Source: DP-19 sp041488235
GTDB taxonomy: Bacteria; Desulfobacterota; Binatia; UTPRO1
DNA length: 6,761 nt
Assembly: GCA_041488235.1 (NCBI GenBank)
Contig: JBGPOW010000234.1
Span: forward strand, 1-6,761
Direction of reading: 5' to 3'
The notes under the pieces are model-generated. The model searched no databases and was not told where the DNA came from. It saw only the letters and a program-made list of their open reading frames with translations. The translations under genes were made by a program, and so were the position numbers. Below are positions 1 to 5,642 of the stretch, piece by piece. Position 1 is the first letter of the stretch, and every line of letters starts with the position of its first letter.

Positions 1-150
1 CGGCCGGCCTTCGAGCGACGTCCCGATCGCTTGCAGCGTGACGAGCTTCGGAAAGCGGCGCGCGAGCTCCCGTGAGCTCGCCGAGAGCTCGGCCACCGTC
101 ATGAACTCGGTGTAGCGCGGCACGTCGGAGAGGATCTGGTATGTGTCCAT
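1..150 (-). CDS. Zinc carboxypeptidase (peptidase M14-like), N-terminal part only
   Basis: This is the first 50 codons of a gene that runs off the left edge. The protein begins MDTYQILSDVPRYTEFMTV and continues through a segment with RRFPKLVTLQ (residues 31-40) and IGTSLEGRP (42-50). The pattern of a helix, then 'yP.lv.l..iG.S.eGRp', is the characteristic N-terminal entry into the M14 metallocarboxypeptidase fold, just before the strand carrying the first zinc ligands (HxxE), which lies outside the window. M14 enzymes remove C-terminal residues from peptides or cleave amide bonds in cell-wall peptides. No signal peptide is visible, so this one may be cytoplasmic. The ATG at 150-148 was chosen because the M14-like homology starts soon after it; the frame stays open upstream with GTG codons at 156 and 168, and the ribosome site is weak (GTGGGG directly before ATG). 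It lies 86 bases after acyl-CoA dehydrogenase B and is probably in the same transcript. The zinc and catalytic residues cannot be checked here. Confidence 0.62.
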   Translation of the reverse strand, partial: MDTYQILSDVPRYTEFMTVAELSASSRELARRFPKLVTLQAIGTSLEGRP

Positions 151-236
151 CCCCACAAAAAGTATCACACCGACGCAGAGCGGCAAAGAAAACGCCGCGC
201 GGCCTCGGCGCGGGTGCGAGCGCGTCGCCGCCGACC

Positions 237-1472
237 TCAGGACAGCTCTTTGGAAGTGTACCCGAGAATCCGGCGCGCGATGATCATCATGTTGATCTGC
301 TGCGTGCCCTCGAAGATGTCGTTGATCTTCGCGTCGCGCATCCACTTCTCGACGAGCAGCTGGCGCGAGTAGCCGAGCGGCCCGAGCATCTCGACCGCCT
401 TCTGCGTGACCTGCGTGACGACGAGGCCCGCCTTGGCCTTCGCCATCGAGGCCTCGAGGTTGTTCTTCTGCCCGTTGTCCATCATCCACGCCGCACGCCA
501 GGTGAGGAGGCGCGCCGCCTGCAGCTGCGTCTCCATGTCCATGAAGTCGCGCTCGATCGCGGTGAGCTTCCGGGGTGCTGCGCCGTAGCGGATCTCGACG
601 CCTTGCTTCTTCAGCTCCTCGCGCACGAAGTCGAGCGCCGCGCGGCCGACGCCGAGAGCGCTCGCGGCGACGATCGGCCGCGTGGCGTCGAACGTCGCCA
701 TGACGCCTTTGAACCCCTCGCTCGTCTTCGGCACCTCGGGGCTGCCGAGGATGTTGTCGAACGGAATGCGACAGTCCTCGAAGATCAACGTCGCCGTGTC
801 CGAAGCGCGGATGCCGAGCTTGTCCTCGCATTTGGCGACCGTCATGCCGGGAGTGCCGGCATCGACGATGAAGGACTTGATGCCGGCGCGGCCCGCCGAG
901 CGGTCGACCGTCGCCCAGACGACGATGAACCCGTTCGAGTTCTTCGGGTCGCCGGCCATGAGGCCGCTCGTGCAGAAGATCTTGGTACCGTTCAGCACCC
1001 AGTGGTCGCCGTCGCGGACGGCGGTCGCCTGGATCGCCGCGCTGTCGCTGCCCGCGCCCGGCTCGGTGATCGCCATCGCGGACCAGACCGGCTTGTCGCC
1101 CTTGAAGCGCGAGAGGAACCGCTCCTTCTGCTCGGGCGTGCCGACCGCCTGCACCGCCGCGCCGCCGAGGCCCGGACCGGGAATACTGAGGTAGAGCCCG
1201 GCGTCGCCCCACGACAGCTCTTCGACCGCGATCACGGTGCGCAGGTTGCGGTTGGAATCGACCGGCTTCTGCTTACCCGCCTGCTTGCCCTCCTTTCCCG
1301 GTCCGATGTCCGACGCTTTCGAGAGCTGCCACATCATGTTGATGAAGTCCCAGGGCTTCTCGTGCTCACGCTCGTCGTACTCGCGGGCGATCGGCCGCAT
1401 GGCGTTCTCGGCCAGCATGTGCAGCTGCTCGCGCTGCGCGGCGATGTCCGGAGAGAGCTCGAAGTCGACCAT
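237..1472 (-). CDS. Acyl-CoA dehydrogenase B (411 aa), probable FAD-holding catalytic subunit
   Basis: This is a flavoprotein of the acyl-CoA dehydrogenase family, which introduces an alpha-beta double bond into acyl-CoA thioesters and passes electrons to ETF. The sequence shows the first family signature, AITEPGAGSD (residues 134-143), the beta-domain stretch NGTKIFCTSG (161-170), and the C-terminal signature LGPLGY...EKWMRDAKINDIFEGTQQIN (363-394). The Glu of IFEGT (E388) matches the catalytic base of medium-chain acyl-CoA dehydrogenase. The length is normal. Odd points: the usual IPEEYGG loop is replaced by a Gly/Lys-rich stretch (GPGKEGKQAGKQK, 57-69). The helix motif RxxFG, which contacts the neighbour's FAD, reads EIRYG (293-297). 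The usual VQxxGG reads VEMLGP (360-365). The start at 1472 has AAGGAG (1485-1480) seven bases upstream. The gene begins 24 bases after the stop of dehydrogenase A, so the two are co-transcribed. The family is certain; the substrate cannot be told. Confidence 0.95.
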   Translation of the reverse strand: MVDFELSPDIAAQREQLHMLAENAMRPIAREYDEREHEKPWDFINMMWQLSKASDIGPGKEGKQAGKQKPVDSNRNLRTVIAVEELSWGDAGLYLSIPGPGLGGAAVQAVGTPEQKERFLSRFKGDKPVWSAMAITEPGAGSDSAAIQATAVRDGDHWVLNGTKIFCTSGLMAGDPKNSNGFIVVWATVDRSAGRAGIKSFIVDAGTPGMTVAKCEDKLGIRASDTATLIFEDCRIPFDNILGSPEVPKTSEGFKGVMATFDATRPIVAASALGVGRAALDFVREELKKQGVEIRYGAAPRKLTAIERDFMDMETQLQAARLLTWRAAWMMDNGQKNNLEASMAKAKAGLVVTQVTQKAVEMLGPLGYSRQLLVEKWMRDAKINDIFEGTQQINMMIIARRILGYTSKELS

Positions 1473-1496
1473 GATCCGTCTCCTTGGGCGCTCGCC

Positions 1497-2606
1497 TCAG
1501 GCGATCGCCAATCCTTCCAGCGTGGCGAAGCCGCGCGCGTTGCGCAGGAAGAGCTCCACCAAGTGATCGCGAATGTAGCCGTGGCCACCGAGCACCTGGA
1601 GCGCGTTGTCGGCGATCCGCAGCGTCACATCCGCGGTATACCGCTTGGCGAGGTACGCCTCGCGAGTCGCATCCTCGTGGCGGTCGAGCTTCCACGCCGC
1701 CTCCCAGACGAGGAGGCGCATCGCATCGACCTCCATCGCCATCTCGGCGAGCATGAACGCGATCGCCTGCTTCTGCCCGATCGCCTGCCCGAACGCGCGC
1801 CGCTCCTTCGCGTACTCGCGGGCATAGTCGTACGCTGCGCGCGCGACGCCGACAGCCATCGCGCTGAGGCCGACTCGCCAGAGGTTGGCGAGACGCGCCA
1901 TCGCCGCCCGGTCGCCGACCGCGAGCACCTGATCGCGCGGCACGCGGCACGCGTCGAGGTCGAGCGTCGTCGTCTCGAGCGCCTTCACGCCCATGTTCTG
2001 CTCGCGCGCACCGACGCGCAGACCCGGCGTGTCACGCGCGACGACGATCGCCTGCGGACGCACCGAGCCGTCGCCGTTCGTGAGCCCGGCCAGCACGAGC
2101 AGCTGCTTCGCCTGCGAGCCGAGCGGTACGAAGCACTTGGCGCCGCTGACCACATAATCGTCGCCCTCGCGGCGGAGCGTCGTCGCCGGCGCGCTCGGGT
2201 CGAAGTCGAAGCGCGGCTCGACGACGGCGGCCGACCCAGGCTCGAAGGTGTCGCCGCAAAAGGCCGGCAGGAGGCGACTCTTGAGCTCAGTCGAGCCGAG
2301 CTCCACGAGCGGCACCGTGAGGAGCCGCGGCGCGAGGAGGTGCGTCGCGATCGCCAGGTCGCCGTACGCGAGCTCCTCGGCGACGACGGCACCGGTCAGC
2401 GCCGAATGTTCGGTGCCGAACCCCCCGTATTCCTCCGGGATCATGCTCTGCACGAGGCCGAGCTCCCAGCCACGCCGCAGGAGCGAGGCCGGAACGGTGC
2501 ACTTTTCGTCGGCCTCACGCGCGTGCGGGCGGATCTCGTCGCGCGCGAAGCCGATCACGGTCTCGCGAATGAGCTTTTGCTCGTCGTCGAGTGCGAAATT
2601 GATCAT
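1497..2606 (-). CDS. Acyl-CoA dehydrogenase A (369 aa), probable partner subunit with degenerate own FAD site
   Basis: This acyl-CoA dehydrogenase family protein opens with MINFALDDEQKLIRETV and IPEEYGGFG (56-64), typical of the N-terminal helical domain. The C-terminal domain keeps ERRAFG (268-273), ALQVLGGHGY (335-344) and a Glu in the catalytic position (E364 of TLEGLA). The first family signature is lost: TEPGAGSD is replaced by VEPRFDFD (129-136), and the K-x-x-x-T stretch that normally sits against the flavin reads KCFVP (157-161). The chain ends five residues after E364, so the last helix seen in dehydrogenase B is missing. Its residues for the neighbouring subunit's FAD are intact. 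The start at 2606 is fixed by a strong GGAGGGAG site (2619-2612) five bases upstream, and the ATG overlaps the tetR stop as ATGA. The same frame stays open into tetR, but that extension is not protein-like. The family is sure; the role as a non-FAD partner is inference. Confidence 0.94.
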   Translation of the reverse strand: MINFALDDEQKLIRETVIGFARDEIRPHAREADEKCTVPASLLRRGWELGLVQSMIPEEYGGFGTEHSALTGAVVAEELAYGDLAIATHLLAPRLLTVPLVELGSTELKSRLLPAFCGDTFEPGSAAVVEPRFDFDPSAPATTLRREGDDYVVSGAKCFVPLGSQAKQLLVLAGLTNGDGSVRPQAIVVARDTPGLRVGAREQNMGVKALETTTLDLDACRVPRDQVLAVGDRAAMARLANLWRVGLSAMAVGVARAAYDYAREYAKERRAFGQAIGQKQAIAFMLAEMAMEVDAMRLLVWEAAWKLDRHEDATREAYLAKRYTADVTLRIADNALQVLGGHGYIRDHLVELFLRNARGFATLEGLAIA

Positions 2607-3319
2607 CGGGACTCCCTCCGATTGTGGCGGACGCCGCGCTTTGCGGGCGCGGCGTGAGGCAACTGGTCGGCGGTCGCGGTCAGCCACGAGATCAGCTGAT
2701 CGACGACGCCTTGCATGGCGATCGCGAGGTCGACGCGCTCCGGATCTTGGTAATGCTGCAGCTCCGCGCCGATGACGGCGCCCGCGAAGACCTGCGCGGC
2801 GCGGCTCGCTTCCACGTCGGTGCGAAAGACGCCCTGTTCTTGGCCGAGACGGACGATGCCGGCGAGATAGCTGCGGAAGCGGCGCATGATGCCGCGGAAC
2901 GTCTCGGATAGACGCGGATTGGTGTCCAGAGCCTCGACCATGAGCGTGAGGATGAAGCGGCGGAGATTGTTCCGCGTCGCGATGTGGACGCTCACACGCG
3001 CGATCTCGACGAGCGCGGCGACCGGATCGGTGACGGGCGAGACGCTGCCGACGATGCGCTCTTCGTACGCGACCGTACGATCTTTCACCGCCTCGAAGAG
3101 CAGCTCCTCCTTGTCGCGGAAGTGGTAGTAGATGGCGCCCTTCGTCACCCCCGCAGCGCTGGCGATGCGATCGATCGACGTGCCTTGGTAGCCGTAGCGG
3201 GCGAAGCAATCGATCGCGATCGCCATGAGATCCTTCCGCGCCGTGCTGTTCGGCTTGCCGTCGGCGGCAGTGGAAGCACTCGGGTGCGACGGTGGGTCGA
3301 GACGACTGCGCGCGACCAT
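2603..3319 (-). CDS. TetR/AcrR-family transcriptional regulator
   Basis: This 238-aa protein has a TetR-type DNA-binding domain at residues about 27-75: a first helix (RKDLMAIAIDCFARYGYQ), then the helix-turn-helix SIDRIASAAGVTKGAIYYHF (48-67) followed by RDKEELL. The rest (about 80-215) is an all-helical ligand-binding and dimerisation domain with no motif that identifies the ligand. The C-terminal tail is Arg/His-rich. It is the first gene of the operon and its TGA overlaps the ATG of acyl-CoA dehydrogenase A (ATGA), so the two are translationally coupled. That context suggests a repressor released by an acyl-CoA or related compound, as for FadR- and PsrA-type TetR proteins of fatty-acid breakdown. 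The start at 3319 is the first possible in frame (a TAA lies at 3331-3329). No Shine-Dalgarno precedes it, and it sits inside a palindrome, so translation may be leaderless; ATG codon 32 seems too far inside helix 1 to be the true start. Confidence 0.95.
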   Translation of the reverse strand: MVARSRLDPPSHPSASTAADGKPNSTARKDLMAIAIDCFARYGYQGTSIDRIASAAGVTKGAIYYHFRDKEELLFEAVKDRTVAYEERIVGSVSPVTDPVAALVEIARVSVHIATRNNLRRFILTLMVEALDTNPRLSETFRGIMRRFRSYLAGIVRLGQEQGVFRTDVEASRAAQVFAGAVIGAELQHYQDPERVDLAIAMQGVVDQLISWLTATADQLPHAAPAKRGVRHNRRESR

Positions 3320-3336
3320 ACTGAACGTTTAGTATG
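3317..3336. promoter_or_regulatory. Palindromic operator, probably for the TetR regulator
   Basis: The plus strand reads CATACTGAACGTTTAGTATG, an inverted repeat in which 9 of 10 base pairs match (only 3323/3330 fails). Symmetry resumes further out at 3313-3315 with 3338-3340, giving 12 of 14 pairs over 28 bases. Size and symmetry are those of sites bound by TetR-family dimers. It covers the start codon of the tetR gene itself and the best -10 candidate, which fits autorepression of the regulator-dehydrogenase operon. It may also affect the divergent rodZ-like gene, whose start lies 60 to 66 bases away. Protein binding is inferred. Confidence 0.72.
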
Positions 3337-3355
3337 TTCGGCCGCACTGTGTCAA
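3326..3355 (-). promoter_or_regulatory. Candidate promoter of the tetR-acyl-CoA dehydrogenase operon
   Basis: On the minus strand a perfect -35 hexamer TTGACA (3355-3350) is followed after 18 bases by TAAACG (3331-3326), a weak -10 (three of six consensus bases, TA and the fourth A). Transcription would then begin about seven bases on, at or next to the A of the tetR ATG. This matches the absence of a ribosome-binding site and predicts a leaderless mRNA. A second TTGAC lies eight bases upstream (3363-3359). The -35 is clear, the -10 is not. Confidence 0.45.
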
Positions 3356-3395
3356 CCCGTCAACGGTCACGCCCCCGCCCGTTTCCGACTGGAGA

Positions 3396-4499
3396 ATGCG
3401 CGTGCGCGTCGCTATGGTGCCGCGCGAGGTGGAGGAGCGCGGCCACATCGCGAAGAGGTTGCGCGCCGCCCGTGAGCAGCTCGGCCTGACGATCGAGCAC
3501 GCCGCGGCCGACGCTGGAGTTCCGCTACGTTACGTCCGTCTGCTCGAGGGCGAGAAACCCCTAGACGTCGGCGTCTCCGACGATCTCTATCTGATCCCTT
3601 TTTTTCGCCGCTATGCTGCGACACTCGGTCTTCCCGCCGAGGAGTTGCTGCCGGATTTTCTCGGCCAAGTTCAAGAGCTCCCGCCGCCCAGCCCGATGCA
3701 ACTTGGGACGCGCCGACGGCGCGCGAGACGGTTGCTCTTGCGGCCGATCGCGGTGGTCCTCGCAAGCGCCGCGGCCGTCGTCGTCATCATGCGACAGGCG
3801 CCGGAACGCGCGGGTCTCGACGACGAGCATTGGAGCGGCAACGGGAACGAGAGCGATCGCGCGGCCGGCGGCGATGGCACCCTGGTCGCGACCGCGGTCG
3901 AGCCGACGCCGAACCCACCGGCACCCGAGCGCGACGTCGCAGCCGCTGACCAACACGACGCGACCGCGTCGCAGCCCGCGGGTATCGGCTCCCCGGCGTC
4001 ACCGTTTGCCGCCGAACAGCTACCCACCGTCGGTGCGGGCTCGACGTCTGGTTCTCCGGAGATCGCGAACCGCGCACCGATCGTCGCCGCCGCGCCGCAG
4101 CCGTCGCCACAGGCGGCGGCGAAACACCCTGCTGTGGAGCAGGCAGCGGCGACGCGAGACACAGAGATGGAGCAGGCGGCTGCGGCCGGCTCGCCGGCGC
4201 CGGACGCGACGCCGGCGGACGCCGCGTCCGCGCCTGGGCTCGGCGCTCGCGAGCTGCGAATCGTCGCCGCGGAGCAAACCTGGCTGTCCCTCGGCGTCGA
4301 CGACGAACCGAAGCACAGCATCCTGCTGCAACCGGGCGAGACACGCAGCTGGACGGCGACGCGCGCCTTCACGTTGACGATCGGCAACGCCGGCGGCATC
4401 ACCGTGAGCCTCGACGGTCGCGAGCTGCCGCCGCTCGGCCGCTCCGGTCAGGTGGTGCGAAACCTACGCCTGCCGCAAGGCGAGACCACGCCCGGCTGA
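3396..4499 (+). CDS. rodZ: RodZ-like protein: helix-turn-helix, one membrane span, C-terminal RodZ domain
   Basis: The architecture is that of RodZ, the bitopic protein that links MreB filaments to the cell-wall elongation machinery. Residues about 17-72 form a cytoplasmic helix-turn-helix of the HTH_25 type (KRLRAAREQLGLTIEHAAAD, then VPLRYVRLLE and IPFFRRYAATLGL). An Arg-rich stretch (105-112) precedes a membrane span at about 114-132 (LLLRPIAVVLASAAAVVVI). A low-complexity Ala/Pro/Ser/Thr linker fills 133-283. Residues 286-361 form the C-terminal beta domain (DUF4115-like), with WLSLGVDD, LLQPGETRSWTA and FTLTIGNAGGITVSLDG. Length, about 367 aa, is normal for RodZ. The start is uncertain: GGAG (3391-3394) is too close to ATG 3396 but well placed for GTG 3402, and ATG 3414 is also in frame; the difference is at most six residues. 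It stands alone, divergent from the tetR operon and convergent with the secreted-protein gene. In some phyla proteins with this layout are annotated only as HTH/DUF4115 proteins. Confidence 0.87.
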   Translation: MRVRVAMVPREVEERGHIAKRLRAAREQLGLTIEHAAADAGVPLRYVRLLEGEKPLDVGVSDDLYLIPFFRRYAATLGLPAEELLPDFLGQVQELPPPSPMQLGTRRRRARRLLLRPIAVVLASAAAVVVIMRQAPERAGLDDEHWSGNGNESDRAAGGDGTLVATAVEPTPNPPAPERDVAAADQHDATASQPAGIGSPASPFAAEQLPTVGAGSTSGSPEIANRAPIVAAAPQPSPQAAAKHPAVEQAAATRDTEMEQAAAAGSPAPDATPADAASAPGLGARELRIVAAEQTWLSLGVDDEPKHSILLQPGETRSWTATRAFTLTIGNAGGITVSLDGRELPPLGRSGQVVRNLRLPQGETTPG

Positions 4500-4520
4500 G
4501 CCGGACGCGCTCAGGCCGGC
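4496..4520. terminator. Weak hairpin(s) between the convergent rodZ-like and secreted-protein genes
   Basis: The 73-base convergent gap (4500-4572) contains a perfect 6-bp stem CTGAGC/GCTCAG (4496-4501 with 4509-4514) that overlaps the rodZ stop codon, and a competing GCCGG/CCGGC pair (4500-4504 with 4516-4520). A 10-bp palindrome GGTCGCGACC lies further on (4546-4555). None is followed by a T tract in either direction, so an intrinsic terminator is not convincing. Factor-dependent ending is as likely. Confidence 0.22.
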
Positions 4521-4572
4521 ACGCGTTAGCGGCGGTCAGCGAGCAGGTCGCGACCGAGGTGCGGCGGCGGCG

Positions 4573-5511
4573 CTACTTGAAGCAGGGGCCCGCGTCGCAG
4601 GTAGTCGCCGCCTCGGTGGCGAGACAAGGCGGCATATACCCGTCGGCGGGTGTGGCGACGATCGTCAGCTGCCACGGCGTCTTCTGCGTATGCTTGCCGA
4701 GACATTCGCCGAGCTTGCCGCACGTCGGGCGGCCCTGCCACGTCGTCAGCTTGAAAGCGCCAGTGTGCCAATCGTACCAACCGGGCTCCTGTTGGTGGCC
4801 GCGCTTGTTCTTGCCGTAGCCCCACTGCGTCGCGCCCCACTGCGTGACGCAGGCGTTCGTCTCGTCGGCGGCGACGCAGCCGTTCGTGGCGCACAGGCCG
4901 CCGATCCAGATGCGGAACTTCTCCTCGCCGGACCCGCGCGTCGACCGGCAATCCCTGCCGACGTCGGTGGGATTCAGATCGACGGGCGGGCAGACGCGAC
5001 GGTCGGCGCCGCCGGCGTTGCTGATCGCAATTTGCTCCGTCGACACGTCGGCGCAATCGCCGGAGCACCCGAGCGACTGTCCGTCGAGATGGAGACACAT
5101 CGACCCGTTGTTCGGGAGTCGTACGGCGCGACACCCCGTCTTCGCATCCGGCGGGTACCAGCACCCGACGATGAAACCCGTCATGCCGACCGCCGTCGAC
5201 TTGCCCGCGCACGCCGAGTCTGGCGCGGAGTTGATCTCGAATTCACCCTTCGTGCCGTCGGGCGGAAACGGTTGATCGAGGCGATAGAGCACGGCCGTCG
5301 AGCCCGGCTCGCACAGTCCGAGAAGCGTCGTCGGGTCGGCGCAGTCGCAATGGATGCCGCCGCCGCGGAGATTTTCGGAGCAGCGACTCGCATCGGCCGG
5401 TGCCACACTGACGATCCAGGCGGCGAGCGCCGCTGCGAGCGCGATGCCGCAAGCTCGGCGTGCAACGCGTGAACGGTGGGAAGACGCGATCGAGGGGGAA
5501 CGGTTCGTCAT
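4573..5511 (-). CDS. Secreted cysteine-rich protein of unknown function
   Basis: I do not recognise a family for this 312-aa protein. Its N-terminus is a Sec-type signal peptide: an Arg-rich head (residues 1-20), a hydrophobic core (about 21-37, GIALAAALAAWIVSVA) and a likely cut after ADA (39-41). The only Cys before the cut (C21) precedes the core, so this is not a lipoprotein. The mature chain has 20 cysteines, an even number compatible with ten disulfides, several close together (C55/C57, C149/C153, C207/C212, C305/C310), and eight tryptophans. A short internal repeat gives TQWGATQWG (223-231). Such composition points to a rigid, disulfide-bonded extracellular or periplasmic protein; binding is more likely than a particular enzyme activity, as no catalytic motif is seen. 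The start at 5511 follows GGAAGGA (5528-5522) at ten bases. The strand choice rests on the signal peptide and cysteine spacing; the opposite strand is also open but looks like a shadow. Confidence 0.83.
   Translation of the reverse strand: MTNRSPSIASSHRSRVARRACGIALAAALAAWIVSVAPADASRCSENLRGGGIHCDCADPTTLLGLCEPGSTAVLYRLDQPFPPDGTKGEFEINSAPDSACAGKSTAVGMTGFIVGCWYPPDAKTGCRAVRLPNNGSMCLHLDGQSLGCSGDCADVSTEQIAISNAGGADRRVCPPVDLNPTDVGRDCRSTRGSGEEKFRIWIGGLCATNGCVAADETNACVTQWGATQWGYGKNKRGHQQEPGWYDWHTGAFKLTTWQGRPTCGKLGECLGKHTQKTPWQLTIVATPADGYMPPCLATEAATTCDAGPCFK
4819..4845. repeat. Short direct repeat inside the secreted-protein gene
   Basis: The 12-base unit GCCCCACTGCGT occurs at 4819-4830 and again at 4834-4845, a period of 15 bases that keeps the reading frame. 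It encodes the doubled TQWG at residues 223-226 and 228-231 of the cysteine-rich protein. A small in-frame tandem duplication is the simplest origin. Confidence 0.7.
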
Positions 5512-5596
5512 GGTGGTCTCATCCTTCCGAAAGCAAGGAACGGCACTTGGGCGAGTGCATGTTCTTGCCTCAAGCGGGCCGCGATCGTCAAGACGC

Positions 5597-5614
5597 GGCG
5601 TGATAGTTCACGCC
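5597..5614. terminator. Perfect hairpin downstream of atpC
   Basis: The plus strand reads GGCGTGATAGTTCACGCC: seven perfect base pairs around a four-base loop. It lies 28 bases past the atpC stop, in the 131-base gap before the secreted-protein gene. The position suits the end of the ATP synthase transcript, perhaps with the GC-rich CGCCGCCGCCGGCG stretch just before it. No T run follows in the minus-strand direction, so it may be an imperfect or factor-assisted terminator, or an operator for the next gene. No good promoter hexamers for that gene were seen. Confidence 0.38.
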
Positions 5615-5642
5615 CGCGCGCCGGCGGCGGCGTTCAACTTTT

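Noticed and set aside
62..81. Inverted repeat GCGAGCTC-CCGT-GAGCTCGC
   Set aside because: It lies within the carboxypeptidase coding region and is built from common GAGCTC/GCG codons; chance is likely in sequence of this composition.
182..200. GCGGC/GCCGC hairpin after dehydrogenase B as a terminator
   Set aside because: Only five base pairs with a nine-base loop and no adjoining T run on the minus strand; too weak to list as a terminator.
141..2657. An open frame of 838 codons on the plus strand, antisense to both acyl-CoA dehydrogenase genes
   Set aside because: Its product is almost entirely Arg, Asp, Glu, Leu, Ala and His without domain-like pattern, as expected from the antisense frame of GC-rich genes. 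The minus-strand proteins are recognisable over their full length.
2607..3347. Upstream extension of the dehydrogenase A frame through the tetR gene, which would give a 616-aa fusion
   Set aside because: The extra part is Arg/His-rich shadow of tetR. The strong ribosome site and the MINFALDDEQ start at 2606 define the true N-terminus.
3599..3605. Run of seven T in the rodZ-like gene, a possible slippage site
   Set aside because: It encodes the conserved PFFRRYA segment of the helix-turn-helix region in the correct frame; no alternative product of note.
4690..5472. A 260-codon plus-strand open frame across the secreted-protein gene
   Set aside because: No ribosome site, signal or domain pattern; the minus-strand frame has a signal peptide and well-spaced cysteines.
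5511..5525. A four-codon open frame (ATGAGACCACCATGA) ending in the start codon of the secreted-protein gene, like an upstream regulatory ORF
   Set aside because: Its ATG directly abuts the only ribosome-binding sequence, leaving no spacing, so it is probably not translated; the overlap looks accidental.
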